This document shows, in pieces, positions 17,346 to 27,836 of a stretch of DNA of 64,000 bases. A model generated the notes under the pieces. That model had not been told where the DNA came from. It saw nothing but the letters and a program-made list of their open reading frames with translations, and did not search any database. The stretch lies in contig CAVPQM010000021.1 of NCBI GenBank assembly GCA_963707555.1, forward strand, positions 1 to 64,000. The letters are read 5' to 3'. Within the stretch, counting starts at the first letter, position 1. Each line of letters starts with the position of its first letter. The stretch comes from JAFAFN01 sp963707555. GTDB taxonomy: Bacteria > Actinomycetota > Acidimicrobiia > Acidimicrobiales > Microtrichaceae. The position numbers and the translations under genes were made by a program.

Positions 17346-18722
17346 GTGGTGGACGAGGAGTTCGACGTGGTCGTCGTGGGGGGCGGCACCGCCGGCGCGA
17401 ACACCGCCTATCAGTTCGCCCGGCGTGGGCGACGGGTGCTCGTCGTCGAGCGACGTCCCCTCGACCGGGGCGGCGCCCAGTGGCGCAACGGCGTGCTCGA
17501 CCGGCACTTCGACCAGGCGGAGCTCGATCCGCCGAGCGGCGCGGAGCGCGGCCCGAGCAACGGGCTCGTCCACATCCGTGCGGTCGACCCGCTGCTCGGT
17601 CCGAGCTTCGCCGCCCCCAGCGTGTCCGCCGACATGGCGCTGCTCGGTCGGCGCCTCCGTTCACTTGCGCTCGATTCGGGCGCCCACGTCCTCGACGAGG
17701 TGACCGGCCTCGAGGTCGGCACCGACCCCGACTCGGGTCGGCTCGAGTCCCTGACGATGCGCCACGAGGGGTCATCGGTGCCCCGACGCGTGACCGCCCG
17801 ACTGTTCGTCGACGCCTCCGGCCGCGGCGGCGCCCTCAGGCGGCACTCACGGGACCTGACGCCGTGGTGCCCGGTCGTGCGGGGCGACGAGCTCTGCTCG
17901 GCCACCGACGCCCACCACGAGGTGGTCGACGCCGTCGGGGCGGGCCGCTTCCTCGAGCGTCACGGGGCCCGACCCGGTGACGCCGTGACCCGCGTCGGTG
18001 TCGCCGGCGGGTTCTCGACCTGCGCAGTGACCGTCGCGGAGGACCTCTCACACGTCGGGGTGCTGGTGGGATGCCTGGCCAACGGCCGGTACGGCACCGC
18101 GCCGCAGATGGTCGGCGACCTGCTCCGCGCCGAGCCCTGGATCGGCCCCGCCGTCTCGTCCGGCACGGGGGTCATCCCGCTGCGTCGCCCGTACTCGCGC
18201 ATCACCGCCGCCGGGATCGCGCTCGTGGGCGACGCCGCCTGTCAGGTGTTCCCTGCGCACGGCTCCGGCATCGGCGCGGGCCTGATCGCCGGATCCATGC
18301 TGGCGGACGCCGTCGGCGACTCGGACGACCCGGGGGACCCGCGTTCGCTGTGGCGCGGCTACCAGGCCCGCTACCAGCGGACCCTCGGACGCGACCTCGC
18401 CGGGTACGACGTGCTGCGGCGGTCGACCACGGCACTGGGTGCCGAGGGTGTCGACGCACTGCTGCGCACCGGGCTGCTCAGCGAACAGACCGCCCGCGAC
18501 GGCCTCGAGCAGCGCTGGGCCTCACCGCCGGCGAGGGAGGCGGTCCGCAGCGGTGCACTCCTGGCACGGCACCCGCGCCTGGCAGCGGTGATGGTCCCTG
18601 CGCTGGTCCGCGCGCAGGCGGCCCACACCCTGGCCGGGCGCCACCCGGAGGAGCTCGATGTCGAGGCGCTGGACGCATGGGATCGTCGACTGTCGAGGAC
18701 CATGGGCGGTCTCCCGAGCTGA
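17346..18722 (+). CDS. FAD-dependent oxidoreductase (PHBH/geranylgeranyl-reductase-like fold)
   Basis: 458 residues. The N-terminal dinucleotide motif VVVVGGGTAGANTAYQFA binds FAD. The second FAD motif, IALVGDAACQVFPAHGSGIGAG, is typical of the GR2/PHBH group, which includes aromatic hydroxylases, halogenases and prenyl reductases. It lacks an obvious halogenase WxWxIP motif, so a monooxygenase or reductase is more likely. It begins with GTG directly behind a leaderless-type promoter, so it is transcribed separately from the gene before it despite the 26-bp gap. The TetR gene follows 58 bp later in the same direction. Confidence 0.75.
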   Translation: MVDEEFDVVVVGGGTAGANTAYQFARRGRRVLVVERRPLDRGGAQWRNGVLDRHFDQAELDPPSGAERGPSNGLVHIRAVDPLLGPSFAAPSVSADMALLGRRLRSLALDSGAHVLDEVTGLEVGTDPDSGRLESLTMRHEGSSVPRRVTARLFVDASGRGGALRRHSRDLTPWCPVVRGDELCSATDAHHEVVDAVGAGRFLERHGARPGDAVTRVGVAGGFSTCAVTVAEDLSHVGVLVGCLANGRYGTAPQMVGDLLRAEPWIGPAVSSGTGVIPLRRPYSRITAAGIALVGDAACQVFPAHGSGIGAGLIAGSMLADAVGDSDDPGDPRSLWRGYQARYQRTLGRDLAGYDVLRRSTTALGAEGVDALLRTGLLSEQTARDGLEQRWASPPAREAVRSGALLARHPRLAAVMVPALVRAQAAHTLAGRHPEELDVEALDAWDRRLSRTMGGLPS

Positions 18723-18740
18723 CCCACCTCGGTCGTCGAT

Positions 18741-18759
18741 GGTGCAACGATGTCGCACC
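18741..18759 (+). promoter_or_regulatory. Candidate TetR operator
   Basis: Near-perfect inverted repeat GGTGCAAC-GAT-GTCGCACC with one mismatch between the arms, ten bases before the -10 element of the TetR gene that follows. Probable site of autoregulation. Confidence 0.4.
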
Positions 18760-18768
18760 GGGTGTCGG

Positions 18769-18786
18769 TACAGTCGACACGTGTCG
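18769..18786 (+). promoter_or_regulatory. Leaderless promoter with a palindrome centred on the TetR start codon
   Basis: TACAGT (18769-18774), six bases, then GTG at 18781. The six spacer bases plus the first six coding bases form the perfect palindrome CGACACGTGTCG (18775-18786), so the symmetry centre lies exactly at the predicted transcription and translation start. A protein bound here would block both. Confidence 0.5.
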
Positions 18787-19407
18787 CAACGCAAGGACCC
18801 TGGACCCCGCTCCGGCGCAGGGCGGACCCGGCTCATGGACGCTGCGGAGCGCCTGCTCGACGAGACGGGCATCGACGGCACCACCGGCGCCGCGATCATC
18901 GCCGTGGCGGGCAACCGCAACGCCGCAGCCGTCAACTACCACTTCGGCAACCTGGACACGCTCATCCGCGCCGTGCTCGACCGCCGAGCCGCGGAGCTGA
19001 ACGAGGCGCGCCACCAGCAGTTCGACCGGCTCGAGGCGACGGGCACGCGCGACCCACGCGTCGCGTTCCTGGCACTGACCGACCCGCTGACCGATCTGCT
19101 CGATTCTGAGGACGGTCGTCGGTACCTCCGGCTGTTGAACCAAGCGGCGAACCACCCACGATTCACCCGAGAGGCACAGCGGGAGCTCCACTCCAGCGCC
19201 GAACGCGGCGGCGTGCTGCTGGCACCGCTGGTCGCACACCTGACGCCGCGGCTGCAGCGACACCGGGCGCGCACCGTGATGGGGTTCGTGCTGCAGGCGC
19301 TCGCCGATCAGGCCCGTTCGATCGACTCGCCGGACGCGGAGCCCCTGACCTCGGCAGAGTTCCGCGACGACCTGGCCGACTCGGCGATCGCTGCACTCGG
19401 GGCCTGA
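18781..19407 (+). CDS. TetR-family transcriptional regulator
   Basis: 208 residues. The N-terminal helix-turn-helix region runs from about residue 15 (RLMDAAERLLDETG) to VNYHFGNLDTLIRAVLDRR, the usual TetR signature; the rest is a helical ligand domain without a recognisable specificity. The GTG at 18781 is supported by a TANNNT element six bases upstream. The last 100 bp overlap, tail to tail, the end of the ArsR-type gene on the other strand. It may regulate itself and perhaps the FAD oxidoreductase before it; the ligand is unknown. Confidence 0.88.
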   Translation: MSQRKDPGPRSGAGRTRLMDAAERLLDETGIDGTTGAAIIAVAGNRNAAAVNYHFGNLDTLIRAVLDRRAAELNEARHQQFDRLEATGTRDPRVAFLALTDPLTDLLDSEDGRRYLRLLNQAANHPRFTREAQRELHSSAERGGVLLAPLVAHLTPRLQRHRARTVMGFVLQALADQARSIDSPDAEPLTSAEFRDDLADSAIAALGA

Positions 19408-20084
19408 GCTGTCGCGGAGTCCCGGACGCGGATGCGGCAGCCGGCGATCTCGGGCGGCCGCACGACCAGGTCCAGGATCGTCGATCCGTCGGCCGCGACC
19501 TCGGCGATCCCCTCGGCCAGACCACGGTGCAGCGCACACACCACCTCGGGTGTCCCGGTCGCAGGGCCGACGAACGGGCATCGAGCCAGGACCACGTCGG
19601 TCCCGTCGGGCGTCGCCTCGCGACGCGGTTCGAACCCGAGTCGCCGTGCGACGACCTCGATGACCGCCGAGGTGTCGGCGTCGACGCCGTGCTCCTCAGC
19701 CATGCGTCGACCCGTGGCGCGGCCGACCTCGCGGGGCGTCGCTCCCGTGCGCAGCATCTCCAGCAGCATCGTCGTCAAGGTCTCGTAGGCGCCGGGTGCC
19801 CCCCAACGCTCCGCCGCACCGGGCACGGTCCGGTACCGGACCGGGGGTCGGCCCGGACCCGACGGGGGGTCGCGGTGCTCCGTCGCCAGCCCGGCTCCGA
19901 GCAGCTTGGCGAGGTGCTGTCGGATCGCGTTGTGGTTGAGCCCGAAGTGGGCGGCGAGCTCGGAGACGGTGACCGGCTCGGCTGCATCACGCAGGTGCAC
20001 GAAGATCGCGTGGCGCGTCGGATCGCCGAGGGCTCGGCTCTGGACGAGCAACTCGAGGTCGCTCGACTCGTCGACGTTGGCCAT
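19308..20084 (-). CDS. ArsR-type/COG2345-like transcriptional regulator with C-terminal cysteines
   Basis: 258 residues. The winged helix (ALGDPTRHAIFVHL, VTVSELAAHFGLNHNAIRQHLAKLLGAGL) is of the ArsR class. The C-terminal part carries CPF, then thirteen residues, CALH, and later a third Cys, a spacing reminiscent of SufR/COG2345 regulators, in which such Cys bind an iron-sulfur cluster; whether it does so here is inference. The last 40 residues run through the end of the TetR gene on the opposite strand and look like a non-conserved tail. The SRPBCC gene lies immediately upstream in the same direction, a frequent ArsR/AHSA1 pairing. Confidence 0.8.
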   Translation of the reverse strand: MANVDESSDLELLVQSRALGDPTRHAIFVHLRDAAEPVTVSELAAHFGLNHNAIRQHLAKLLGAGLATEHRDPPSGPGRPPVRYRTVPGAAERWGAPGAYETLTTMLLEMLRTGATPREVGRATGRRMAEEHGVDADTSAVIEVVARRLGFEPRREATPDGTDVVLARCPFVGPATGTPEVVCALHRGLAEGIAEVAADGSTILDLVVRPPEIAGCRIRVRDSATAQAPSAAIAESARSSRNSAEVRGSASGESIERA

Positions 20085-20245
20085 GGTGACGGTCCCAGGG
20101 TGACGGCGCCGGCGTCGCCACCGGCTGATGGCGTCGTGTTCGGCGTGTGCGGTGCACCGTCGAGGGTAGATCGCCGGCGCACGCAGCGCCGTGCCGGGCC
20201 CCGTGGTGGGCGAGCCCCGTCCGCCGGGCGCACCGTGCGTGGCGA

Positions 20246-20707
20246 TCAGCGCTCCAGATGGGCCGCGAGGTTGGCGAGTGATGACGCCATGCCTTCGGCG
20301 TGGTCCTCGGCGGTGATCCCCGACGGGACGCCGTCCGCTCGGAGCGTCACGCAGGTGCCGTGGTCGACCGCGGCGACCGACCACGTCATCGTCATGGTGC
20401 CGGACATGGCGGGGTCGTCCGAGACGAACTCGATCGCCTGCACGACCCGTTCGCCGTCCACGACCTCGACGAACCGGGCCTCGACGACGTCGGTGTCGTC
20501 GGAGGACTTGCCCGGCGCCGCAGTCGCATCGTCGTAGGTGAGCACCATGCGGTACGAGCCGCCGGGGCCCAGGTCGTAGTGCTCGAACGTCGCCGTCATG
20601 CCCGTCGGGGGCAGCCATTCCACGAGCGCCTCGGGATCGACGAGTGCGGCGTAGGCCGATGCCGGTGAGGTCGAGATCACACGCTCGGCGTGGTCGGTGC
20701 GAGCCAT
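20246..20707 (-). CDS. SRPBCC (AHSA1-like) family protein
   Basis: 153 residues with the START/Bet v1-type pattern of activator-of-Hsp90-homologue proteins: RVISTSPASAYAALVDPEALVEWLPP at the start, a central strand region EARFVEVVDGERVVQAIEF, and TMTWSVAAVDHGTCVTL before the long terminal helix. Such proteins bind hydrophobic ligands. It is transcribed toward the ArsR-type gene, 161 bp away, a common partnership in which the regulator and the SRPBCC protein respond to the same compound. The ATG at 20707 follows a leaderless-type promoter. Confidence 0.85.
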   Translation of the reverse strand: MARTDHAERVISTSPASAYAALVDPEALVEWLPPTGMTATFEHYDLGPGGSYRMVLTYDDATAAPGKSSDDTDVVEARFVEVVDGERVVQAIEFVSDDPAMSGTMTMTWSVAAVDHGTCVTLRADGVPSGITAEDHAEGMASSLANLAAHLER

Positions 20708-20719
20708 CGCGAGACGGTA
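20708..20719 (-). promoter_or_regulatory. Leaderless-type promoter of the SRPBCC gene
   Basis: On the minus strand, TACCGT is followed by exactly six bases and the ATG at 20707, with no ribosome-binding site. The other 230 bp up to the PEP-synthase-like gene hold no gene, only short GC-rich inverted repeats I cannot assign. Confidence 0.6.
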
Positions 20720-20951
20720 GCCGGCTCGGTGTCACCCGTTCGGACGGGCCGCTCGGGGTGGTTCGACGAGGGCCGGATCGGGGTGCTCGCACCGCTCCTG
20801 ATCGCCCCGCCGACCACCACGATAGCGGCGGGTGGGGGGCTTGCCGCAAGGGCCTGGGGTGTGCTGACACTGCACGTCCGGACTCGGGCGACGAGCCCGG
20901 TTCATGGCACAGCAGGCACAGTCGGCTCGCGGGCCGGAGGAGAGGTGGTCG

Positions 20952-23501
20952 ATGGTGGACGACGTGGTGACGTTCGAGGAGGTGGACCGGTCGCAGGTGG
21001 AGCTGGTCGGTGGCAAGGGTGCGCACCTTGGTGAGCTGTTCGCCCTGGACGGCGTTCGTGTCCCGGACGGGTTCTGCGTGACGACCGCAGCGTTCGACCG
21101 TGTGGTCGCGGCAGCGCCGTCCGTCGCAGGGTTGCTCGGGCAGCTCGAGCAGTGCGGCCCGGGTGACCACGACGGCATCGCACTGCTCAGCGCCGAGCTC
21201 CGCGAGGCGGTCGACGCGCTCGACGTTCCCGACGACCTGGCGACGGCGGTGGGCGCCGCGCTGGCCGTGCTCGGCGACGGCGCCGCGTACGCCGTACGGT
21301 CGAGCGCGACCGCCGAGGACCTGCCGGACGCGTCGTTCGCCGGTCAGCAGGACTCGTTCCTGCACGTCGTCGGCCCCGCTTCGGTGATCGACCACGTGCG
21401 CCGGTGCTGGGCGTCGCTGTTCACCGAACGTGCCGTCGCGTACCGGATGCACCACGGCATCGACCACCGGTCTGCTCGGATGGCCGTGGTGGTGCAGCGG
21501 ATGGTCGAGCCGCGGGTGTCCGGCGTCCTGTTCACCGCCGAGCCGGTCACCTCGAACCGACGGATCGCGACGGTCGAGGCGACCGTCGGTCCGGGTGACG
21601 CGCTGGTCGCCGGACTCGTCGACGCCGACGCCTACCAGGTGCGTGACGACCGGGAGGTCACCCGTGTCGTCGACACCGAGGCGTCGCGACCGCGGCTGCT
21701 GCGTGACGACGAGGTCGTGCGCCTGGTGGCGCTCGGGCGACGGATCGAGGCGCATCTCGGCGGCCCCCAGGACATCGAGTGGTGCCTCGTCGGTGACGAC
21801 ATCGAGGTCGTGCAGAGCCGCCCGATCACGACCCTGTTCCCGGTGCCGGTGCGCGACGACGCCGAGCGCCACGTGTACGTGTCGGTCGGCCACCAGCAGA
21901 TGATGACCGATCCGATGAAGCCACTCGGGCGCTCGTTGTTCCAGCTGACCGCGCTCCGACCGATGTACGAGGCGGCCGGGCGACTCTTCGTCGACATCAC
22001 CGACGCGCTGGCCTCGCCCGCGAGCCGCGCTGCGATGATCGCCATGCTCGGACGGTCGGATCCGCTCATCGGTGACGCCCTCTCCGTCGTGCTGGCGAGC
22101 GACGACGACACTGCGCCACCGTCGTCGGGGCCACCGTCGTCGGGGCCCGTGGCCGCCCCGCCGATCGGGGCCGGAGCGCTCGAGATCGAGCCCGATCCGT
22201 CGCTCGTCGATGCGCTGATCGAACGGACCCGTGCGTCGGTCGCCGACGCTCGGCGCACCATCGAGCCGTTGCAGGGCATCGAGCTGATCGATGCCATCCT
22301 GGCCGACCTCCCTGCGCTGCAGCGCGGCCTCGCCGACCCGCAGAGCATGCCGGTGATCATGGGTGCCGTGGAGGCCGCCTTCTGGCTCAACGAGCACATC
22401 GAGGAGTGGCTGGGGGAGCGGCAGGTCGCCGACGTGCTCACGCAGTCGGTGCCCCACGACGTGACCGCCGAGATGGGGTTGGCGCTCCTCGACGTGGCCG
22501 ACGCCGTCCGCCCACACCCAGAGGTCATCGCCTTCCTCCGCTCCGTCGACGGTCCGGACTTCCTCGACCAGCTGACCGGGCTCGACGGCGGCACCGAGGT
22601 GTCGGCCGCCATCGAGGACTTCCTCGAGCGCTACGGCATGCGGTGCGTCGGCGAGATCGACATCACCCGACCACGCTGGAGCGAACGCCCCGACGGCCTG
22701 ATCCCGGTGATCCTCGCCGACGTCGAGCACTTCACCGCCGGCGAGGCATCACGGCGATTCGAGGAGGGCCGACGTCGAGCGACCCGGGCCGCTCACGACG
22801 TGGTCGAGCGTCTCCGGGCACTGCCCGACGGTGCAGCGAAGGCCGACGAGGCGCAGCGCATGATCGACGTGCTCCGGACCTTCACCGGGTACCGCGAGTA
22901 CCCCAAGTACGGGATGATCTGCCGCTACGCCGTCTACAGGTCGGCGCTGACCGCCGAGGCCGCCCGCCTCGTCCGGGCCGGCGTGCTCGCCCGGACCGAC
23001 GACATGGACCACCTGACGATCCAGGAGCTGCGCGAGGTCGTGCGGACACGCCGGGCCGATGCCGAGCTGATCGCCCGCCGACGCGTCGAGCACGCGGCGT
23101 ACCTGACGCTCACGCCGCCGCGCGTGCTGACCTCGGACGGCGAGGCGGTCGCGGGTTCCTACCGTCGTGAGGACGCGCCCGACGGTGCGCTGGTCGGTCT
23201 CGCGGTCTCCTCCGGCGTCGTCGAAGGGCGTGCACGTGTCCTGCGCGACATCTCCGACGGGGACGTCGAGGCGGGCGACATCCTGGTGACGACCTTCACC
23301 GACCCGAGCTGGTCACCGCTGTTCGTCGTGATCGGCGGGCTGATCACCGAGGTCGGCGGTCTGATGACCCACGGCGCCGTCGTCGCACGGGAGTACGGGC
23401 TTCCCGCGGTCGTCGGGGTGCAGGACGCGACACGTGTGATCAGCGACGGCCAGCGGATCCGCCTGCACGGCACCGACGGCTACGTCGAGCTGCTCGACTG
23501 A
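20952..23501 (+). CDS. PEP/pyruvate-binding phosphotransferase (PEP synthase / rifampin phosphotransferase-like)
   Basis: 849 residues with the three-part layout of rifampin phosphotransferases and PEP synthases. The N-terminal ATP-binding part has VELVGGKGAHLGEL, YAVRSSATAEDLPDASFAGQ, and IEWCLVGDDIEVVQSRPIT. A long middle region follows, then a C-terminal swivelling His domain with EVGGLMTHGAVVAREYG, where the phosphate-carrying His is near residue 807. The PEP synthase substrate-binding barrel is not recognisable, and the length is closest to rifampin phosphotransferase (about 865 residues), so the acceptor could be an antibiotic or another metabolite. The ATG at 20952 follows GGAGGAGAGG. 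It ends at a strong hairpin. Confidence 0.85.
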   Translation: MVDDVVTFEEVDRSQVELVGGKGAHLGELFALDGVRVPDGFCVTTAAFDRVVAAAPSVAGLLGQLEQCGPGDHDGIALLSAELREAVDALDVPDDLATAVGAALAVLGDGAAYAVRSSATAEDLPDASFAGQQDSFLHVVGPASVIDHVRRCWASLFTERAVAYRMHHGIDHRSARMAVVVQRMVEPRVSGVLFTAEPVTSNRRIATVEATVGPGDALVAGLVDADAYQVRDDREVTRVVDTEASRPRLLRDDEVVRLVALGRRIEAHLGGPQDIEWCLVGDDIEVVQSRPITTLFPVPVRDDAERHVYVSVGHQQMMTDPMKPLGRSLFQLTALRPMYEAAGRLFVDITDALASPASRAAMIAMLGRSDPLIGDALSVVLASDDDTAPPSSGPPSSGPVAAPPIGAGALEIEPDPSLVDALIERTRASVADARRTIEPLQGIELIDAILADLPALQRGLADPQSMPVIMGAVEAAFWLNEHIEEWLGERQVADVLTQSVPHDVTAEMGLALLDVADAVRPHPEVIAFLRSVDGPDFLDQLTGLDGGTEVSAAIEDFLERYGMRCVGEIDITRPRWSERPDGLIPVILADVEHFTAGEASRRFEEGRRRATRAAHDVVERLRALPDGAAKADEAQRMIDVLRTFTGYREYPKYGMICRYAVYRSALTAEAARLVRAGVLARTDDMDHLTIQELREVVRTRRADAELIARRRVEHAAYLTLTPPRVLTSDGEAVAGSYRREDAPDGALVGLAVSSGVVEGRARVLRDISDGDVEAGDILVTTFTDPSWSPLFVVIGGLITEVGGLMTHGAVVAREYGLPAVVGVQDATRVISDGQRIRLHGTDGYVELLD

Positions 23502-23513
23502 GGTGCCGCGGCC

Positions 23514-23550
23514 CGTGTCCCGGTCCGTGTCCTCGAGGGACCGGGACGCG
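23514..23550 (+). terminator. Hairpin terminator after the PEP-synthase-like gene
   Basis: Arms of 13 bases with a single G-U pair (core GTCCCGGTCC / GGACCGGGAC) around an 11-base loop, starting 13 bases after the stop codon. There is no strong T-run, as is common for GC-rich actinobacterial terminators. Confidence 0.6.
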
Positions 23551-23611
23551 AGGTCTCGTTCCGGTGAGGGCGGGGTACGACACGCGCAGGTTCGAGCCCG
23601 AGGAGGCGCAC

Positions 23612-24478
23612 ATGGCACGCAGCGAGAGGCCCGCCAAGGTGCATCGTGCGGTGATCGAGGAGGCCGGCCTCCGCCGGCTCTCGGTCGTGAGCGTCACCGC
23701 TGGCATCGTCACGGCCTACGGCACCTTCGCGTTGATCGCCGCGCTGGTCGGTTCGATCCTGTCGGCGGCCGACGTCGACACCGAGTTCCGCACCGACGAC
23801 TGGACCAGCAGCGGCGCGGCCGCATCGCTCGCCACCGCCGCGACGTTGCTCGTCGCCTACCTCTTCGGCGGCTACGTGGCCGGCCGGATGAGTCGTCGGG
23901 CGGCGGTCCTGCACGGCATCGCCGTTTTCATCGGCACGCTGGTCGTCGCCGCCGTCGTCGGCTCGGTGGTGGGCTGGCTGACCGACGACGACCAGATCCG
24001 CGCCAACCTGCAGGGCATCGGTGTGCCGACCAACACCGACCAGCTCTCCGACGTGGCCGTGGTGGGCGCCCTGGTCTCGGTGCTCGCGATCCTCGTGGGT
24101 GCCGTGGTCGGTGCGATGTGGGGCGAGCGGTGGCACACCACGCTCGCCCGGAGGGTCGACGACCCCGAGCGGGGCGCGACCGCCGAGCGGCGCCGACGTG
24201 CCGAGGAGGAGGAAGCCGCGAGCCAGCGTCGGGTCGCCGCGGATCGTGCGGTCGCCACCGAGCGCGACGCCGACCCGGACGCCGTCGTCGCACCCCCGCC
24301 CTCCGGTCCCGGCCAGAGCGATGTCGTCACCGAGCCGGGCGCGGCTCCCGTGCCTCCGACTCCGCCACCCGCGCCACCGGCTCCGGCGACACCGGCTCCG
24401 GCGACACCGGCTCCGGCGACACCGGCTCCGGCGCCGCCGGCGCCCGCAGCACCGATCGGGGAGCCGCCGCCGCGATGA
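23612..24478 (+). CDS. Four-helix membrane protein with charged and Pro-Ala-rich cytoplasmic tail
   Basis: 288 residues. Predicted membrane segments are at about residues 24-50, 69-90, 97-122 and 147-170. A highly charged segment follows (RRRRAEEEEAASQRR, probably coiled coil), then a low-complexity tail built of (PATPA)-type repeats ending PPPR. The ATG at 23612 is chosen because GAGGAGG lies five bases upstream; an upstream in-frame GTG lacks such a site. I recognise no family. The proline-rich tail could interact with other proteins or the cell wall, but no function can be assigned. Confidence 0.75.
   Translation: MARSERPAKVHRAVIEEAGLRRLSVVSVTAGIVTAYGTFALIAALVGSILSAADVDTEFRTDDWTSSGAAASLATAATLLVAYLFGGYVAGRMSRRAAVLHGIAVFIGTLVVAAVVGSVVGWLTDDDQIRANLQGIGVPTNTDQLSDVAVVGALVSVLAILVGAVVGAMWGERWHTTLARRVDDPERGATAERRRRAEEEEAASQRRVAADRAVATERDADPDAVVAPPPSGPGQSDVVTEPGAAPVPPTPPPAPPAPATPAPATPAPATPAPAPPAPAAPIGEPPPR
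24377..24433 (+). repeat. 15-bp tandem repeat, 3.8 copies, coding for Pro-Ala-Thr-rich tail
   Basis: Unit CCGGCTCCGGCGACA repeated at 24377, 24392, 24407 and partially at 24422. It keeps the frame and produces (PAPAT)n in the membrane protein's tail; copy number is likely to vary between strains. Confidence 0.85.
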
Positions 24479-24518
24479 GACGGTGTCGACGGGCGGTGGT
24501 TGCGGGTAAGGGCTGCGA

Positions 24519-27832
<3,314 letters not shown>

Positions 27833-27836
<4 letters not shown>

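Noticed and set aside
20720..20950. Small inverted repeats such as CCCGT-TCGG-ACGGG before the PEP-synthase-like gene as regulatory sites
   Set aside because: Arms of five GC-only bases occur often by chance in DNA of this composition.
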